A DNA stretch of 64,000 nt from Kordiimonas marina (GTDB taxonomy: Bacteria; Pseudomonadota; Alphaproteobacteria; Sphingomonadales; Kordiimonadaceae): the NCBI RefSeq assembly GCF_023006325.1, contig NZ_JAINDF010000001.1:364863-428862 (forward strand). Reading direction: 5' to 3'. Shown one piece after another: positions 1 to 10,220 of the stretch (the first letter of the stretch is position 1; each line of letters starts with the position of its first letter). The translations under genes and the position numbers were made by a program. The notes beneath the pieces were generated by a model. It had not been told where the DNA came from. It did not search any database and saw nothing but the letters and a program-made list of their open reading frames with translations.

Positions 1-1205
1 GACGTGATCGACTTCAGCGTCATATTGTTGTTGAGCGTCCAGTCGATATGCAGGGCACCTTCGGTGGCGTCATTGGTCATGCGGTGCGCCGCGCAATTCC
101 CTGTCTGGTAATTGCAGTAGGACGCAAAGTTGGCATAGCGGTTGTTCCTCGGAACAAACATGCTCGGATCCAGGACCCGGCCAAACTGGATAACCTGCCC
201 CCACGGCGTCGTGAAGCTGGTCTGACCCAGGAACGACCCAGGGCCTGAGCCCGGTGCCGATTGGCCAGCGAGCGCGAACAGGGTCGGATATTCACTGCCG
301 TCCGGCACAATACCAGCCCGCCGGTTGGTGGCGGAATAGAAAGGTGCGCGGATGACGTTCGCAGGCGGGTCGGAATCTTCCTTGATCTTGTCGATCGAGA
401 AATTGACCTCAAGGCTATCCGTCGGCAGCCAGCGCAGGGCCAGGCGGCCTGCGGTATATTTGATACCGCCTTCCGTGCCGACGACGCAGTTGTCACCCCG
501 GAACTGGGTGCCGAAGCCCAGCGTGCGGTTCGGATGCGCACAGGCCCAGTCGAGGTTCTTCACATAGCCGTCGCGGGTTTTGGAAACACCGGAAACGCGT
601 GCGTACAATTTATCCTTCTGCAGGGTGAAATTGCTGGCCGCCCGGATGCTGAGCCCCTTGAAGGACCCGGCAGAGACCTCGACATAGCCATTGGCTTCGT
701 CGTTTGGCTTCTGGGTGAACAGCTTGATCGACCCGCCGATCGAGTTTTTACCCGACAGCGTGCCCTGCGGACCACGCAGGATTTCAACCCGGTCCAGATC
801 CAGGAGATCCAGGACCGACCCGGTCAGCGTGCCGTAATAAACATCATCGACATAGACGCCGACACCCGGCTCGACCGCTGGGTTGAAGTCGGTCTGACCG
901 ATACCACGAATGGTGGCGATCAGCGCGTTGCCGCCGAAGGACCCCCCGGTTGTCAGCGAAACGTTCGGGGCTTGCGCCTCGATCCCTTCAATGCTGACCT
1001 GGCCGCGGGCTTCCAGCGTTGCCGCCGACATCGCCGTAATAGCAACCGGCGTGTCCTGCAGGTTTTGTTTCTTGAACTGTGCCGTAACAACAATCTCTTC
1101 AAGTGAAGATGTCGTTGAATTGGCACTGGTATCCTGGGCAGATGCCAGCGGCGCAATAAGCGCGATAGCTGAGCATGCGCTCAAATACTTGAGTGTGGGT
1201 TTCAC
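1..1205 (-). CDS. TonB-dependent receptor, N-terminal part (cut by window start)
   Basis: This is an outer-membrane receptor of the FecA/FhuA-like superfamily, taking up a substrate with energy from TonB. The reading frame opens at a GTG (1203-1205) behind a strong AGGGAGG. It begins with a signal peptide (VKPTLKYLSACSAIALIAP, cleaved near ASA-QD), then a TonB-box-like EEIVVTAQ, then a plug domain with DRVEILRGPQGTLSGKN and GGSIKLFT. About 401 codons are visible; the beta-barrel end lies outside the window. It diverges from ligA, so the two share a 337-bp promoter region. From context I infer that it imports lignin-derived or phenylpropanoid compounds, but the substrate cannot be read from the sequence. 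The family call is secure and the start is likely. Confidence 0.9.
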   Translation of the reverse strand, partial: MKPTLKYLSACSAIALIAPLASAQDTSANSTTSSLEEIVVTAQFKKQNLQDTPVAITAMSAATLEARGQVSIEGIEAQAPNVSLTTGGSFGGNALIATIRGIGQTDFNPAVEPGVGVYVDDVYYGTLTGSVLDLLDLDRVEILRGPQGTLSGKNSIGGSIKLFTQKPNDEANGYVEVSAGSFKGLSIRAASNFTLQKDKLYARVSGVSKTRDGYVKNLDWACAHPNRTLGFGTQFRGDNCVVGTEGGIKYTAGRLALRWLPTDSLEVNFSIDKIKEDSDPPANVIRAPFYSATNRRAGIVPDGSEYPTLFALAGQSAPGSGPGSFLGQTSFTTPWGQVIQFGRVLDPSMFVPRNNRYANFASYCNYQTGNCAAHRMTNDATEGALHIDWTLNNNMTLKSIT

Positions 1206-1542
1206 AGGTTCCCTCCCTATATGACTTCCCAGTCAATAACGGCTTGAGAGTAGACCAATTGAGGGAAAACAATTTTCTATAGGTGCAATGATTTGCCATA
1301 TGCGAAGAATAACATTCGAAACCTTTTCCCCGATTCCTCCAATAATTTCTGTAATTTGAGCAACCTGCAGGCGTATCCTTCACCTTGGCATCACGCCTTC
1401 CTACACAAGAGATGGCATGTTGCTTCACTGACGGTGATGTTGCGCTGCAACGACCACGGCACACTGCCGCCTGAAATTTCGGATGTGGCCGCGCGTATTC
1501 TGGCTGCTCACATCACGTTAAGCCGTTGAAAGGTTTTAGAAA
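1206..1542. promoter_or_regulatory. Divergent promoter region between receptor and ligAB
   Basis: This 337-bp stretch has no supported gene. It separates the receptor (leftward) from ligA (rightward) and must carry both promoters. One short perfect inverted repeat is visible, GTTGC-GCT-GCAAC at 1439-1451. It is relatively AT-rich near 1250-1350. I see no clear copy of the GTGAT-type operator found at 11884 and 15781, although isolated GTGAT (1434-1438) and ATCAC half-sites occur. Confidence 0.45.
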
Positions 1543-2797
<1,255 letters not shown>

Positions 2798-2842
2798 GCC
2801 TAGAACCATCTGGTCCTGATATCTTAAAGAGAGACGTCCCTC

Positions 2843-3535
2843 ATGACCCCGACCCTGCTCCTCCCCGGCCTGATCTGCGACGCGCGCGTTTGGGCTGGGG
2901 TTATCAAGTCCATGTCATCCCCGGACGTACGCGCCGTGGGTGGCTATGGCCTTGCCGACACGATTGAGGAAATGGCCCGCCGGGTCCTGAAGGACGCACC
3001 GGAAGTGTTCAACCTGGCCGGCCATTCCATGGGCGGCCGGGTCGCGCTTGAGATCGTGCGGATGGCGCCCGGGCGCGTAAAGAAGCTCGCGCTTCTCGAC
3101 ACCGGCATTCATCCGCAGAAACCGGGCGAGCGGGAAAAACGCTATGCGCTCAGGGATATAGGGCGAACCAAAGGCATGGCGGCACTGGTCGACGTGTGGT
3201 TGCCGCCCATGGTCGCGGAAGCCAACAGATCCAACAGGCCTCTGATGACATCGCTCCATCAAATGTGCTGTGAGGCTGGCCTCGCCACGTTCGAAGCCCA
3301 GATCGAGGCGCTTCTGACGCGGCCGGAGGTTGAGGATGTGCTGGCGGCCATCCGCGTGCCCACTCTGGTGGCAACCGGCACCGAAGACCAGTGGAGCCCA
3401 CCCGCCCAGCATGAAGAGATCGCGGCAAAGATAAAGGGCTCGACCCTTGCCCTGTTCGAAGGCGCAGGCCACTTTGCCCCGGCGGAAGCGCCGGACCAGG
3501 TCGCCAAAGCGCTGGACGCCTGGCTCGCAGGCTAA
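2843..3535 (+). CDS. Alpha/beta hydrolase, probable esterase or lactonase
   Basis: This 230-residue cytoplasmic alpha/beta-hydrolase has the nucleophile elbow GHSMGG (Ser62), an acid candidate in TGTEDQWSPP, and the catalytic His in GAGHFAPAE near the C-terminus. It has no signal peptide. It starts 45 bases after ligB, behind AAAGAGAG, and is probably in the same transcript. The protocatechuate 4,5 pathway needs no alpha/beta hydrolase for the meta-cleavage product, so the natural role could be hydrolysis of an aromatic ester feeding the dioxygenase, or of a lactone. The fold and triad are seen; the substrate is unknown. Confidence 0.8.
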   Translation: MTPTLLLPGLICDARVWAGVIKSMSSPDVRAVGGYGLADTIEEMARRVLKDAPEVFNLAGHSMGGRVALEIVRMAPGRVKKLALLDTGIHPQKPGEREKRYALRDIGRTKGMAALVDVWLPPMVAEANRSNRPLMTSLHQMCCEAGLATFEAQIEALLTRPEVEDVLAAIRVPTLVATGTEDQWSPPAQHEEIAAKIKGSTLALFEGAGHFAPAEAPDQVAKALDAWLAG

Positions 3536-3541
3536 CCCCCC

Positions 3542-4651
3542 TCAGCTCATGACAAGAACCGGCTTGATGACCTTGCCGCTTTCGCCGTCTTCGATGGCGG
3601 TGGAAATGTCCGCGAAATCATAGAATTTCATCATCCGGTCGATCGGCAGCAGGCCGCTCCTGTACCAGGCGATCAGCTTGGGGATGAAGTCCTGTGGGTC
3701 GGAACTGCCTTCCACAACGCCTTGAATACGGCGGCCGCCGCTCATCATGAACGCCATCTCGACATCCAGTTTCTCGCCGGGCGGATAGGCGGCCACAAGG
3801 CCGAGAACGCCGCGGATATTGAGCGCGGGCACCGCCTGCGCCAAAAGAGGCGGTACGCCCGTCGTATCGACGATATAATCCACACCCTCAAGACCCGCGC
3901 CCTGGACCAGCTCCAGCACAGCTTTCTTACCGTCCGGGTGCAGGATATCGGTCGCGCCCAATTCGGACGCGAGCGCCAGACGGTCCGCCGACAGGTCCAT
4001 CGCCAGAATACGCGCAGCACCAGCGATACGCGCCGCCATGATCGCGGACATGCCAACGGCACCCGTGCCCATGACCAGAACGGAAGACCCGGCCCGGACA
4101 TCAAGGGAATTGAGGACAGCCCCGACCCCTGTCTGGATACCGCAGCCAAGCGGGGCAAGCACTTCAAGCGGCAGATCAGCCGGCACCTTGACCACATTGG
4201 TCCCGCTGGCGACGGCATAGGTGGCGAAGGACGACTGCCCGAAGACGTGCGAATGCACGGGTTCACCACCCGCGGTGATGGCTGTGGTGCCATCCGGGCG
4301 CACGGCGAAGAAATTGAGCGGGAAAAACTGGTGACAATAGGCAGGGTCATGCTCCACGCAGGAAGGGCAGCCGCCGCAACTGGCGAAGCTCATGACCACA
4401 TGGTCGCCAGGGCATACGTGGGTAACCCCGTCGCCGACCTCGACAACCTCACCAGCGCCTTCATGACCGAGGACAACCGGTGTGGGCACAGGCAACAAGC
4501 CGTCCCGCATCACCATATCGGTATGGCAAATACCGCAGGCCTTGATTTTCACGAGGACTTCGCCGGGCCCCGGGCTTGAAATCTCAACCGGCTCAATTTT
4601 CATGGCCCCCTGATGCTGACGCAGTACCGCTGCTTTCGCCGCCACGCTCAT
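3542..4651 (-). CDS. Zinc-dependent aryl-alcohol dehydrogenase (MDR family)
   Basis: This is an NAD(P)-dependent medium-chain dehydrogenase of 369 residues, resembling benzyl-alcohol dehydrogenases (XylB/AreB type). Catalytic zinc ligands are Cys39 in CGICHTD and His63-Glu64 in LGHEGAGEV. The structural zinc is held by Cys92, Cys95, Cys98 and Cys106. The Rossmann motif is GTGAVG. In this island the likely job is oxidation of coniferyl- or vanillyl-type alcohols to aldehydes for the aldehyde dehydrogenases. It runs convergent to the alpha/beta hydrolase (6 bases between stops) and divergent from ligM. The start is an ATG preceded by an AAGGAGG-like site. Enzyme class is firm; substrate is an inference from neighbours. 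Confidence 0.87.
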   Translation of the reverse strand: MSVAAKAAVLRQHQGAMKIEPVEISSPGPGEVLVKIKACGICHTDMVMRDGLLPVPTPVVLGHEGAGEVVEVGDGVTHVCPGDHVVMSFASCGGCPSCVEHDPAYCHQFFPLNFFAVRPDGTTAITAGGEPVHSHVFGQSSFATYAVASGTNVVKVPADLPLEVLAPLGCGIQTGVGAVLNSLDVRAGSSVLVMGTGAVGMSAIMAARIAGAARILAMDLSADRLALASELGATDILHPDGKKAVLELVQGAGLEGVDYIVDTTGVPPLLAQAVPALNIRGVLGLVAAYPPGEKLDVEMAFMMSGGRRIQGVVEGSSDPQDFIPKLIAWYRSGLLPIDRMMKFYDFADISTAIEDGESGKVIKPVLVMS

Positions 4652-4949
4652 TCCATCCTCCTTTGAAATTCGGTCGTTCTATAAGCTACAGCCGGGGACG
4701 GTAATTAGCTTTTCAAAAGCGACAAAATTAGCGCGAAATCGCGAAGTTCACACGCTCCGGCTTACCCCTTCCCCACTGCCTTTCTTCACTATTTGACGAA
4801 CAGTTTTGCACGAACGCGCGCGCCGCGTGCCAGCACGCCCTGTATTCAAGACGACAGGAAAACTCCGCCACGATGGCCGACAGCCTTCCATGAGGGCGCG
4901 CCATGGTGGCTTTCTGCGACCCCGTTACCGGTGAAGAAAAGGATATAGC
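4652..4949. promoter_or_regulatory. Divergent promoter region between alcohol dehydrogenase and ligM
   Basis: This stretch of 298 bp holds no supported gene. A perfect inverted repeat GCTTTT-C-AAAAGC lies at 4708-4720, about 57 bases upstream of the alcohol dehydrogenase start and well placed for an operator. The CGCG-AAAT-CGCG palindrome follows near 4731-4744. No matching regulator is adjacent to this region. Confidence 0.45.
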
Positions 4950-6350
4950 ATGTACAAAAATCTTGAGGAAAAGCTGCAGGCGGCGGGAAATATCCCCGAT
5001 TTGCTGCGCAATATCCCCGCAGGGCCGAACGCCTACCCGGGGGTGCCCGCGGAATACAGCAACTGGCGCGATGAACAGGCTTCCTGGTATAATGCCTGTA
5101 TTCTTTTCGATCAGTCCTACCACATGGTTGACCTTGCGGTCGAAGGCCCGGACGCCTTCAAACTGCTGAACGACCTCGCCTTCAATACCTTCAAGAATTT
5201 CGTGCCGGGCAAAGCCAAGCAGTTCGCACCCTGTACGCCCTCGGGCCACATCATCGGCGATGTGATCCTGTTTTATCTGGCAGAAAACAAGTTCAACCTG
5301 GTGGGCCGCGCGCCGTCGATCAACTGGGTCGAATATCATGCGGCCACCGGCGGCTATAATGTCCAGTGCGAGCGTGACGAACGTACCGCAGTCCGCACCG
5401 ACAAGGGCACCCGCAAGTCCTACCGCTTCCAGGTTCAGGGCCCGAACGCCATGGCCGCGATGGAGAAAATCCTCGGCCACACCCCGCCGGACCTCAAATT
5501 CTTCACCATGACCGACTTCACCATCGCCGGCCGCCAGGTCAAAGCGCTGCGCCACGGCATGGCCGGCCAGCCGGGCTTCGAGCTGTTCGGCCCGTGGGAA
5601 GATTATCAGCGCATCCGTGACGCCCTCCTCGAAGGCGGGCGGGAATTCGGCATGCTGCCGTGCGGTGGCCGCACTTATTCCTCCAACACGCTGGAATCGG
5701 GCTGGATCCCCTCGCCGCTGCCGGGCATCTATACCGGTGACGACCTCAAGGCCTACCGCGAGTGGCTCCCGGCGGACGGCTATGAGGGCAACTCGACCAT
5801 TGGCGGCAGCTTCTATTCCGACAATATCGAGGACTATTACCTGACGCCGTGGGACCTGGGCTATGGCAACTTCGTGAAGTTCGACCATGACTTCATCGGC
5901 CGTGACGCGCTGGAGAAGATCGCAAACCAGCCCCACCGCCAGAAGGTCACGCTGGCCCTCAACACCAACGATGTGATGGAAGTCATCTATTCGCAGTTCC
6001 AGAAGGGCGACCAACGCGGCAAGTTCATCGAGTTCCCGTCCGCCGTTTATGCCATGCACCCCTATGACCGTGTGACCGTGGGCGGCAAGACCGCCGGTCT
6101 TTCCACCTGGATCGGCTACAGCTCGAACGAGCGCACCATGATGACGCTGGCCATGATGGACGCCGAGCATGCCAATATGGGTGACGAGGTTGTGCTGGTC
6201 TGGGGCGAGGAAAACGGCGGCTCCGGCAAGCTGACGGTTGAAAAGCATGTCCAGATGGAAATCCGCGCGACCGTAAGCCCTGTGCCTTATGTGGAAGTGG
6301 CCCGCAAACAGTATGCAGGCGACGTGGGCGGCTGGCGCAGCAAGCGCTGA
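4950..6350 (+). CDS. ligM: Tetrahydrofolate-dependent vanillate/syringate-type O-demethylase
   Basis: This protein moves the aryl methyl group of vanillate (or related methoxy acids) to tetrahydrofolate, giving protocatechuate and 5-methyl-THF. It belongs to the GcvT-like aminomethyltransferase family as LigM/DesA-type enzymes do. The 466-residue length and the full-length character fit LigM. Segments such as GEVDxxFYL-like FYLAENKFNLVGR, the GMAGQPGFELFGPWEDY block and the C-terminal SSNERTMMTLAMMD are typical of the group. The start ATG follows GAAAAGGATA. A shared bidirectional terminator follows, and convergent folD lies just beyond. Together with LigAB this gives vanillate to ring cleavage. 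LigM rather than DesA is a judgement from context; activity on syringate or 3-O-methylgallate is possible. Confidence 0.88.
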   Translation: MYKNLEEKLQAAGNIPDLLRNIPAGPNAYPGVPAEYSNWRDEQASWYNACILFDQSYHMVDLAVEGPDAFKLLNDLAFNTFKNFVPGKAKQFAPCTPSGHIIGDVILFYLAENKFNLVGRAPSINWVEYHAATGGYNVQCERDERTAVRTDKGTRKSYRFQVQGPNAMAAMEKILGHTPPDLKFFTMTDFTIAGRQVKALRHGMAGQPGFELFGPWEDYQRIRDALLEGGREFGMLPCGGRTYSSNTLESGWIPSPLPGIYTGDDLKAYREWLPADGYEGNSTIGGSFYSDNIEDYYLTPWDLGYGNFVKFDHDFIGRDALEKIANQPHRQKVTLALNTNDVMEVIYSQFQKGDQRGKFIEFPSAVYAMHPYDRVTVGGKTAGLSTWIGYSSNERTMMTLAMMDAEHANMGDEVVLVWGEENGGSGKLTVEKHVQMEIRATVSPVPYVEVARKQYAGDVGGWRSKR

Positions 6351-6377
6351 TCCGCGCACCACGCCCCCCCAAAAGCA

Positions 6378-6403
6378 AATGGCCCGGAGATTTCCGGGCC
6401 ATT
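6378..6403. terminator. Bidirectional intrinsic terminator between ligM and folD
   Basis: The arms AATGGCCCGGA and TCCGGGCCATT form an 11-bp perfect stem with a GATT loop. A T-run follows on the plus strand (ATTTTTG) and an A-run precedes it, so it can terminate both convergent genes. Confidence 0.9.
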
Positions 6404-6418
6404 TTTGTTAGGGACGTT

Positions 6419-7306
6419 TTAGAGGCTGTAGCCTTCAGGCAGGTCCCAGCCTCGTCGCCTGCAGGCGGCGATAACCGTGTTGCGCAACAGGCAGGCGATG
6501 GTCATGGGGCCAACACCCCCCGGCACCGGCGTGATCGACCCGGCGACCGCTTTCGCCCCCTCAAAGTCAACATCGCCGACCAGACGGGTCTTGCCCGGCT
6601 TTTCCGGGTTCGGCACACGGTTGATGCCGACATCGATGACACAGGCGCCGGGCTTGATCCAATCGGCCCCTATCATAAGCGGGCGCCCGACCGCGGCGAC
6701 GAGAATGTCCGCGCCCCGGCAGACGGCCTCAAGGTCGCGCGTGCGGGAATGCGCGATGGTCACCGTGCAGTTTTTCTCAAGAAAAAGCTGGGCCGCGGGT
6801 TTGCCGACCAGGATCGACCGGCCAACAATCACGCACGACTTGCCGCTCAGGTCGCCGAGCGTATCTTCCGCCAGCATCACGCAACCGGTCGGGGTACAAG
6901 GGCGGAGACCGGGGCGGCCGAGCGCCAGGCGTCCGGCGGAGGCTTCGGTCAGGCCGTCCACATCCTTGTCCGGGTCGATGGCCGCGATCACGCGGTCACT
7001 GTCCAGGCCTTTCGGCAGCGGAAGCTGGACCAGGATGCCGTCGACCTCCGGGTCGTCATTCAGGCTGCGGACAAGGGCGAGCAGGTCATCCTCGCGGGTA
7101 TCGGCGGGCAACTTGTGCTCAACCGAGCGCATGCCGCATTCCTCCGTGAACCTGACCTTGTTGGCGACATAGACCTGGCTGGCCGGGTCCTCGCCCACCA
7201 GCACGACTGCGAGCGTCGGCTGACCCGGCAGCGACGCGACAGTCTCTCCAATCTGCGCCCTCAGCGTCTCGGCGTAGGCTTTGCCGTCAATCAGCGTGGC
7301 AACCAT
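6419..7306 (-). CDS. folD: Methylene-THF dehydrogenase / methenyl-THF cyclohydrolase
   Basis: FolD interconverts 5,10-methylene-THF, 5,10-methenyl-THF and 10-formyl-THF. The 295 residues carry the catalytic Tyr46 and Lys50 pair ([11 protein letters not shown]), the VQLPLP loop, the NADP motif [10 protein letters not shown], and the family end motif [14 protein letters not shown]. It follows the hydratase-lyase gene at 7426 on the same strand with a 119-bp gap, so the two may be cotranscribed. It also faces ligM, whose product loads methyl groups on THF. Many genomes keep folD elsewhere as a housekeeping gene, so its position here suggests a role in handling one-carbon units from aromatic O-demethylation. 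MetF is not in the window. Confidence 0.95.
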   Translation of the reverse strand: MVATLIDGKAYAETLRAQIGETVASLPGQPTLAVVLVGEDPASQVYVANKVRFTEECGMRSVEHKLPADTREDDLLALVRSLNDDPEVDGILVQLPLPKGLDSDRVIAAIDPDKDVDGLTEASAGRLALGRPGLRPCTPTGCVMLAEDTLGDLSGKSCVIVGRSILVGKPAAQLFLEKNCTVTIAHSRTRDLEAVCRGADILVAAVGRPLMIGADWIKPGACVIDVGINRVPNPEKPGKTRLVGDVDFEGAKAVAGSITPVPGGVGPMTIACLLRNTVIAACRRRGWDLPEGYSL

Positions 7307-7425
7307 TGGCTTTCCCCCTTGCAGCGGGGCAGGCCCCGCATATCGGTTATCCTGAAATCAAGACGGGCCGGATAAAGACCCGGCCCGACGTCGTGCCGTA
7401 GACACGGCTTGAAGATGTCTGAAGA

Positions 7426-8265
7426 CTAGCCCTTCTTGGCGGCTTTCTGCAGGTCATAGGCCCCAAGGCCAGGCTTGTAGCTTTTCTCGTCGATGAACTG
7501 ACGAATACCTTCTTTGCGGCCTTCGGTCTTATCATGGAAGTTCGCGGCTTCCTGCATCCGCACGAGATAGTCCTCCGCCTCATCATACTGCATGAGGCCG
7601 ACACGGCGGACAGCATCTTTCGCGAACTTGAGCGCGACCGGGTTCTTCTTGAGAAGCAGCTCAGCCACCTCGCGGGTGCGCGCTTCAAGTTGATCCGCCG
7701 GCACACTTTCATTGACGAGCCGCATGGCGGAGGCCTGCTTGCCGTCGATCAGCTCACCGGTCAGGGTCAGCCACATGGCGTCCCGCATGGACAGGAGGTC
7801 GGCGACCACTTTGGTCACGCCGCCACCCGGCAAGATACCCCAGTTGATTTCACTGAGACCATATTGGGCCTCATCGGCCGAAATGGCGAGGTCACAGGCG
7901 AACAGCGGGCCGAAACCGCCGCCGAAGCACCAACCGTTCACCATGGCGATGGTCGGCTTGTTGAACCAGCGCAGGCGCCGGAACCAGCCATAGCTTTCAC
8001 GCTGCGACTTGCGCACGCCTTTCAGGCCCTGGGCTTCGGTTTCGCGGAAATATTCCTTGAGGTCCATGCCCGCGGACCAGGCCGTCCCCTTGCCGGTCAG
8101 GATGACAACCCCGACATCCTCGGAATACTCAAGCTCATCGAGGGCTTCCATCATTTCCCGGTTCAAAGTGGGATTCATGCAGTTCCGCTTTTCCGGGCGA
8201 TCGAAATACAGCCACGCAATACGGTTTTCGATTTTGTAGGAGACGGCTGTCTTTTCAACTAACAT
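7426..8265 (-). CDS. Hydroxycinnamoyl-CoA hydratase-lyase homologue (first copy)
   Basis: This crotonase-fold enzyme likely hydrates feruloyl-CoA or coumaroyl-CoA and cleaves it to the benzaldehyde and acetyl-CoA. I chose the ATG at 8263-8265 (MLVEKTAVSY) because it aligns with the second copy at 22956; the frame stays open far upstream but that part is not family-like. The 279 residues keep the family hallmarks AWSAGMDLKEYFRE, NGWCFGGG, Glu139 and Trp142 in LSEINWG, and DEKSYKPGLGAY. Two substrate-site residues of Pseudomonas HCHL (Ser123, Tyr239, from memory) are replaced by Gly119 and Val235. It diverges from the aldehyde dehydrogenase at 8619. A substrate other than feruloyl-CoA is therefore possible. 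Confidence 0.85.
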   Translation of the reverse strand: MLVEKTAVSYKIENRIAWLYFDRPEKRNCMNPTLNREMMEALDELEYSEDVGVVILTGKGTAWSAGMDLKEYFRETEAQGLKGVRKSQRESYGWFRRLRWFNKPTIAMVNGWCFGGGFGPLFACDLAISADEAQYGLSEINWGILPGGGVTKVVADLLSMRDAMWLTLTGELIDGKQASAMRLVNESVPADQLEARTREVAELLLKKNPVALKFAKDAVRRVGLMQYDEAEDYLVRMQEAANFHDKTEGRKEGIRQFIDEKSYKPGLGAYDLQKAAKKG

Positions 8266-8618
8266 GGGCAGTGTTCCACTTGATTTGATACTATTAACAC
8301 GTTGCTTGAACTGAATCTGAAGGCAGCGTGGCATACCGGAAAAAGGTTTGCCAGACTTCAGTCGCCAATGTGCGTCCTCAAAAAAGTCTGTCTTCTTTTT
8401 CAGTTCACTTCTGTCCGGTTCCGGCCACAATAACCGCCGTTTCGCTGGTTCAGGCCGTCCGGCAGTCGCCCGCATATGTACGGTATGGCAGATGCGTGTC
8501 AAACAAGCGCCCGGACCAAAGCTTCGTTTTTGGTCGATTTTTAGTACCCACATTAAGGAGCTTGCGCGGGTGGCTCTCCTTACAGTCATGCTGAAATTTT
8601 GTGAGGAAAGGATTCTCC
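8266..8618. promoter_or_regulatory. Divergent promoter region, hydratase-lyase / aldehyde dehydrogenase
   Basis: A 353-bp region with no supported gene. It must contain promoters for the leftward hydratase-lyase/folD unit and the rightward dehydrogenase/CoA-ligase unit. I see no strong palindrome. Near the right end GTGAGGAAAGG (8601-8611) is the ribosome site that sets the dehydrogenase start at 8619. Confidence 0.4.
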
Positions 8619-10130
8619 ATGAACGACCTGAGTTTCCCGAGCCAGCCGGGTTATTCCCCCGCGGCCCAGAAGGCGCTTTCGCGTAAGCCTGCGCTTTTCA
8701 TCGACGGTGAATGGGTTGCCAGCACGGGTGACCAGCTCATCGATGTTTACGACCCCTCCACCGGCAAGGTGATCTGCCAGATCGCCGACGCCACCAGCGA
8801 TGACGTCGACCGCGCCGTTACCGCCGCCCGCCGCGCCTTCGACGACGGCCGCTGGACCGGCCTGCCGCCAATCGCGCGTGAGGTAATGATCCACAAGCTT
8901 GGTGCCCTCCTTGAACAGCATATGGAAGAGTTCGCCGAACTTGAGGCCATCGACAACGGCAAGCCGAAAGCCAAAGCGATGGAACTGGATATCCCGGCCT
9001 CGATCGGCCAGCTGCATTACTATGCCGGCTGGGCCACCAAGATCGGCGGCGAAACCATCGACCCCATGGTGGTGCCGTCCGGCTCCTTCCATGCCTACAC
9101 CCGGCGTGAGCCTGTCGGCGTCGCGGCGCAGATCATCCCCTGGAACTATCCGCTGATCATGGCGACGCTCAAGATCGCACCGGCGCTGGCCGCAGGCTGC
9201 ACCGTGGTGCTGAAGCCCGCCGAGCAGACGCCGCTGACCGCACTCCGCCTGGCTGACCTGGTCAATGAGGCCGGGTTCCCGCCGGGGGTCCTCAATATCA
9301 TCACCGGCTACGGCCATCATTCCGGCGCACAGCTGACCACCCACCCGGGTGTGGACAAGATCGCCTTCACCGGCTCGACCGAAGTTGGCAAGATCATCAA
9401 CAAGGCCGCGACCGACACGATGAAGAACGTCACGCTGGAGCTGGGTGGCAAATCCCCGGTCGTCGTCTTCCCGGACGCGGACGTCAAGGCCGTCGCCGCC
9501 GGGATCGCCGGGTCGATTTTCTATAATGCCGGGCAAACCTGTATCGCAGGCTCCCGCCTTTATGCCCACAAGACCATCTTCGACGATCTGATGGACGCCC
9601 TGGCCGAGCAAGCCCAGAATTGGCGTCCGGGTCCGTCGCTGATGCCTGAAAGCGCCATCGGTCCGGTGGTGTCGAACGAGCAGTATGAACGCGTGCTCGG
9701 CTATATCGACGCCGGGAAAAAGGCTGGCGCATCCGTGGTAACCGGCGGCGACACGCCCAGCGCCTGTGGCAACGGCTATTTCATCAACCCGACCGTGTTT
9801 GCGGACGTCAGTGCCGACATGAAAGTGGTGCGGGAAGAAATCTTCGGCCCCGTCCTGGTGGCACAGCGCTTCGAAAATACGGAAGAGGCGATCGCCGCCG
9901 CCAACGACACACCGTTCGGCCTAGGCGCCAGCGTCTGGACCAAGGACCTGTCGACCATGCACCATGTCAGCGCCCGCATCAAAGCCGGGACCGTCTGGGG
10001 CAACTGCCATTCCGTGATCGACCCGACCATGCCGTTTGGCGGCTACAAGGAATCGGGCATCGGCCGCGAACAGGGCAATTATGGTGTCAAGGCCTACACC
10101 GAACTCAAGTCGGTAATCATCCAGCTCTAA
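8619..10130 (+). CDS. NAD-dependent aldehyde dehydrogenase, probable aromatic aldehyde
   Basis: This 503-residue class-I-like ALDH oxidises an aldehyde to the acid, probably vanillin or another benzaldehyde released by the hydratase-lyase next door. It shows the NAD-site PWNYPLIM, Glu274 in LELGGKSP and nucleophile Cys308 in AGQTCIAGSR. The ATG at 8619 is preferred over an in-frame GTG at 8601, because GAGGAAAGG lies between them at the right distance. It is followed after 90 bp by a CoA-ligase gene and probably cotranscribed. It is only distantly similar to the 465-residue dehydrogenase at 21529, which looks more like known vanillin dehydrogenases. Phenylacetaldehyde- or betaine-type substrates cannot be excluded. 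Confidence 0.88.
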   Translation: MNDLSFPSQPGYSPAAQKALSRKPALFIDGEWVASTGDQLIDVYDPSTGKVICQIADATSDDVDRAVTAARRAFDDGRWTGLPPIAREVMIHKLGALLEQHMEEFAELEAIDNGKPKAKAMELDIPASIGQLHYYAGWATKIGGETIDPMVVPSGSFHAYTRREPVGVAAQIIPWNYPLIMATLKIAPALAAGCTVVLKPAEQTPLTALRLADLVNEAGFPPGVLNIITGYGHHSGAQLTTHPGVDKIAFTGSTEVGKIINKAATDTMKNVTLELGGKSPVVVFPDADVKAVAAGIAGSIFYNAGQTCIAGSRLYAHKTIFDDLMDALAEQAQNWRPGPSLMPESAIGPVVSNEQYERVLGYIDAGKKAGASVVTGGDTPSACGNGYFINPTVFADVSADMKVVREEIFGPVLVAQRFENTEEAIAAANDTPFGLGASVWTKDLSTMHHVSARIKAGTVWGNCHSVIDPTMPFGGYKESGIGREQGNYGVKAYTELKSVIIQL

Positions 10131-10220
10131 CAGGCTGGTACCGAAGGATGATAAGCTGCAATCGGGGAGGATGCCATGGCACCCTCCCCCTTGGCAGGCA
10201 TGTTCCGAGAGCAATGTTAA

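Noticed and set aside
4728-6362. 544-codon antisense frame over ligM
   Set aside because: The sense frame is a full LigM-family protein with a ribosome site; the antisense frame has no family features.
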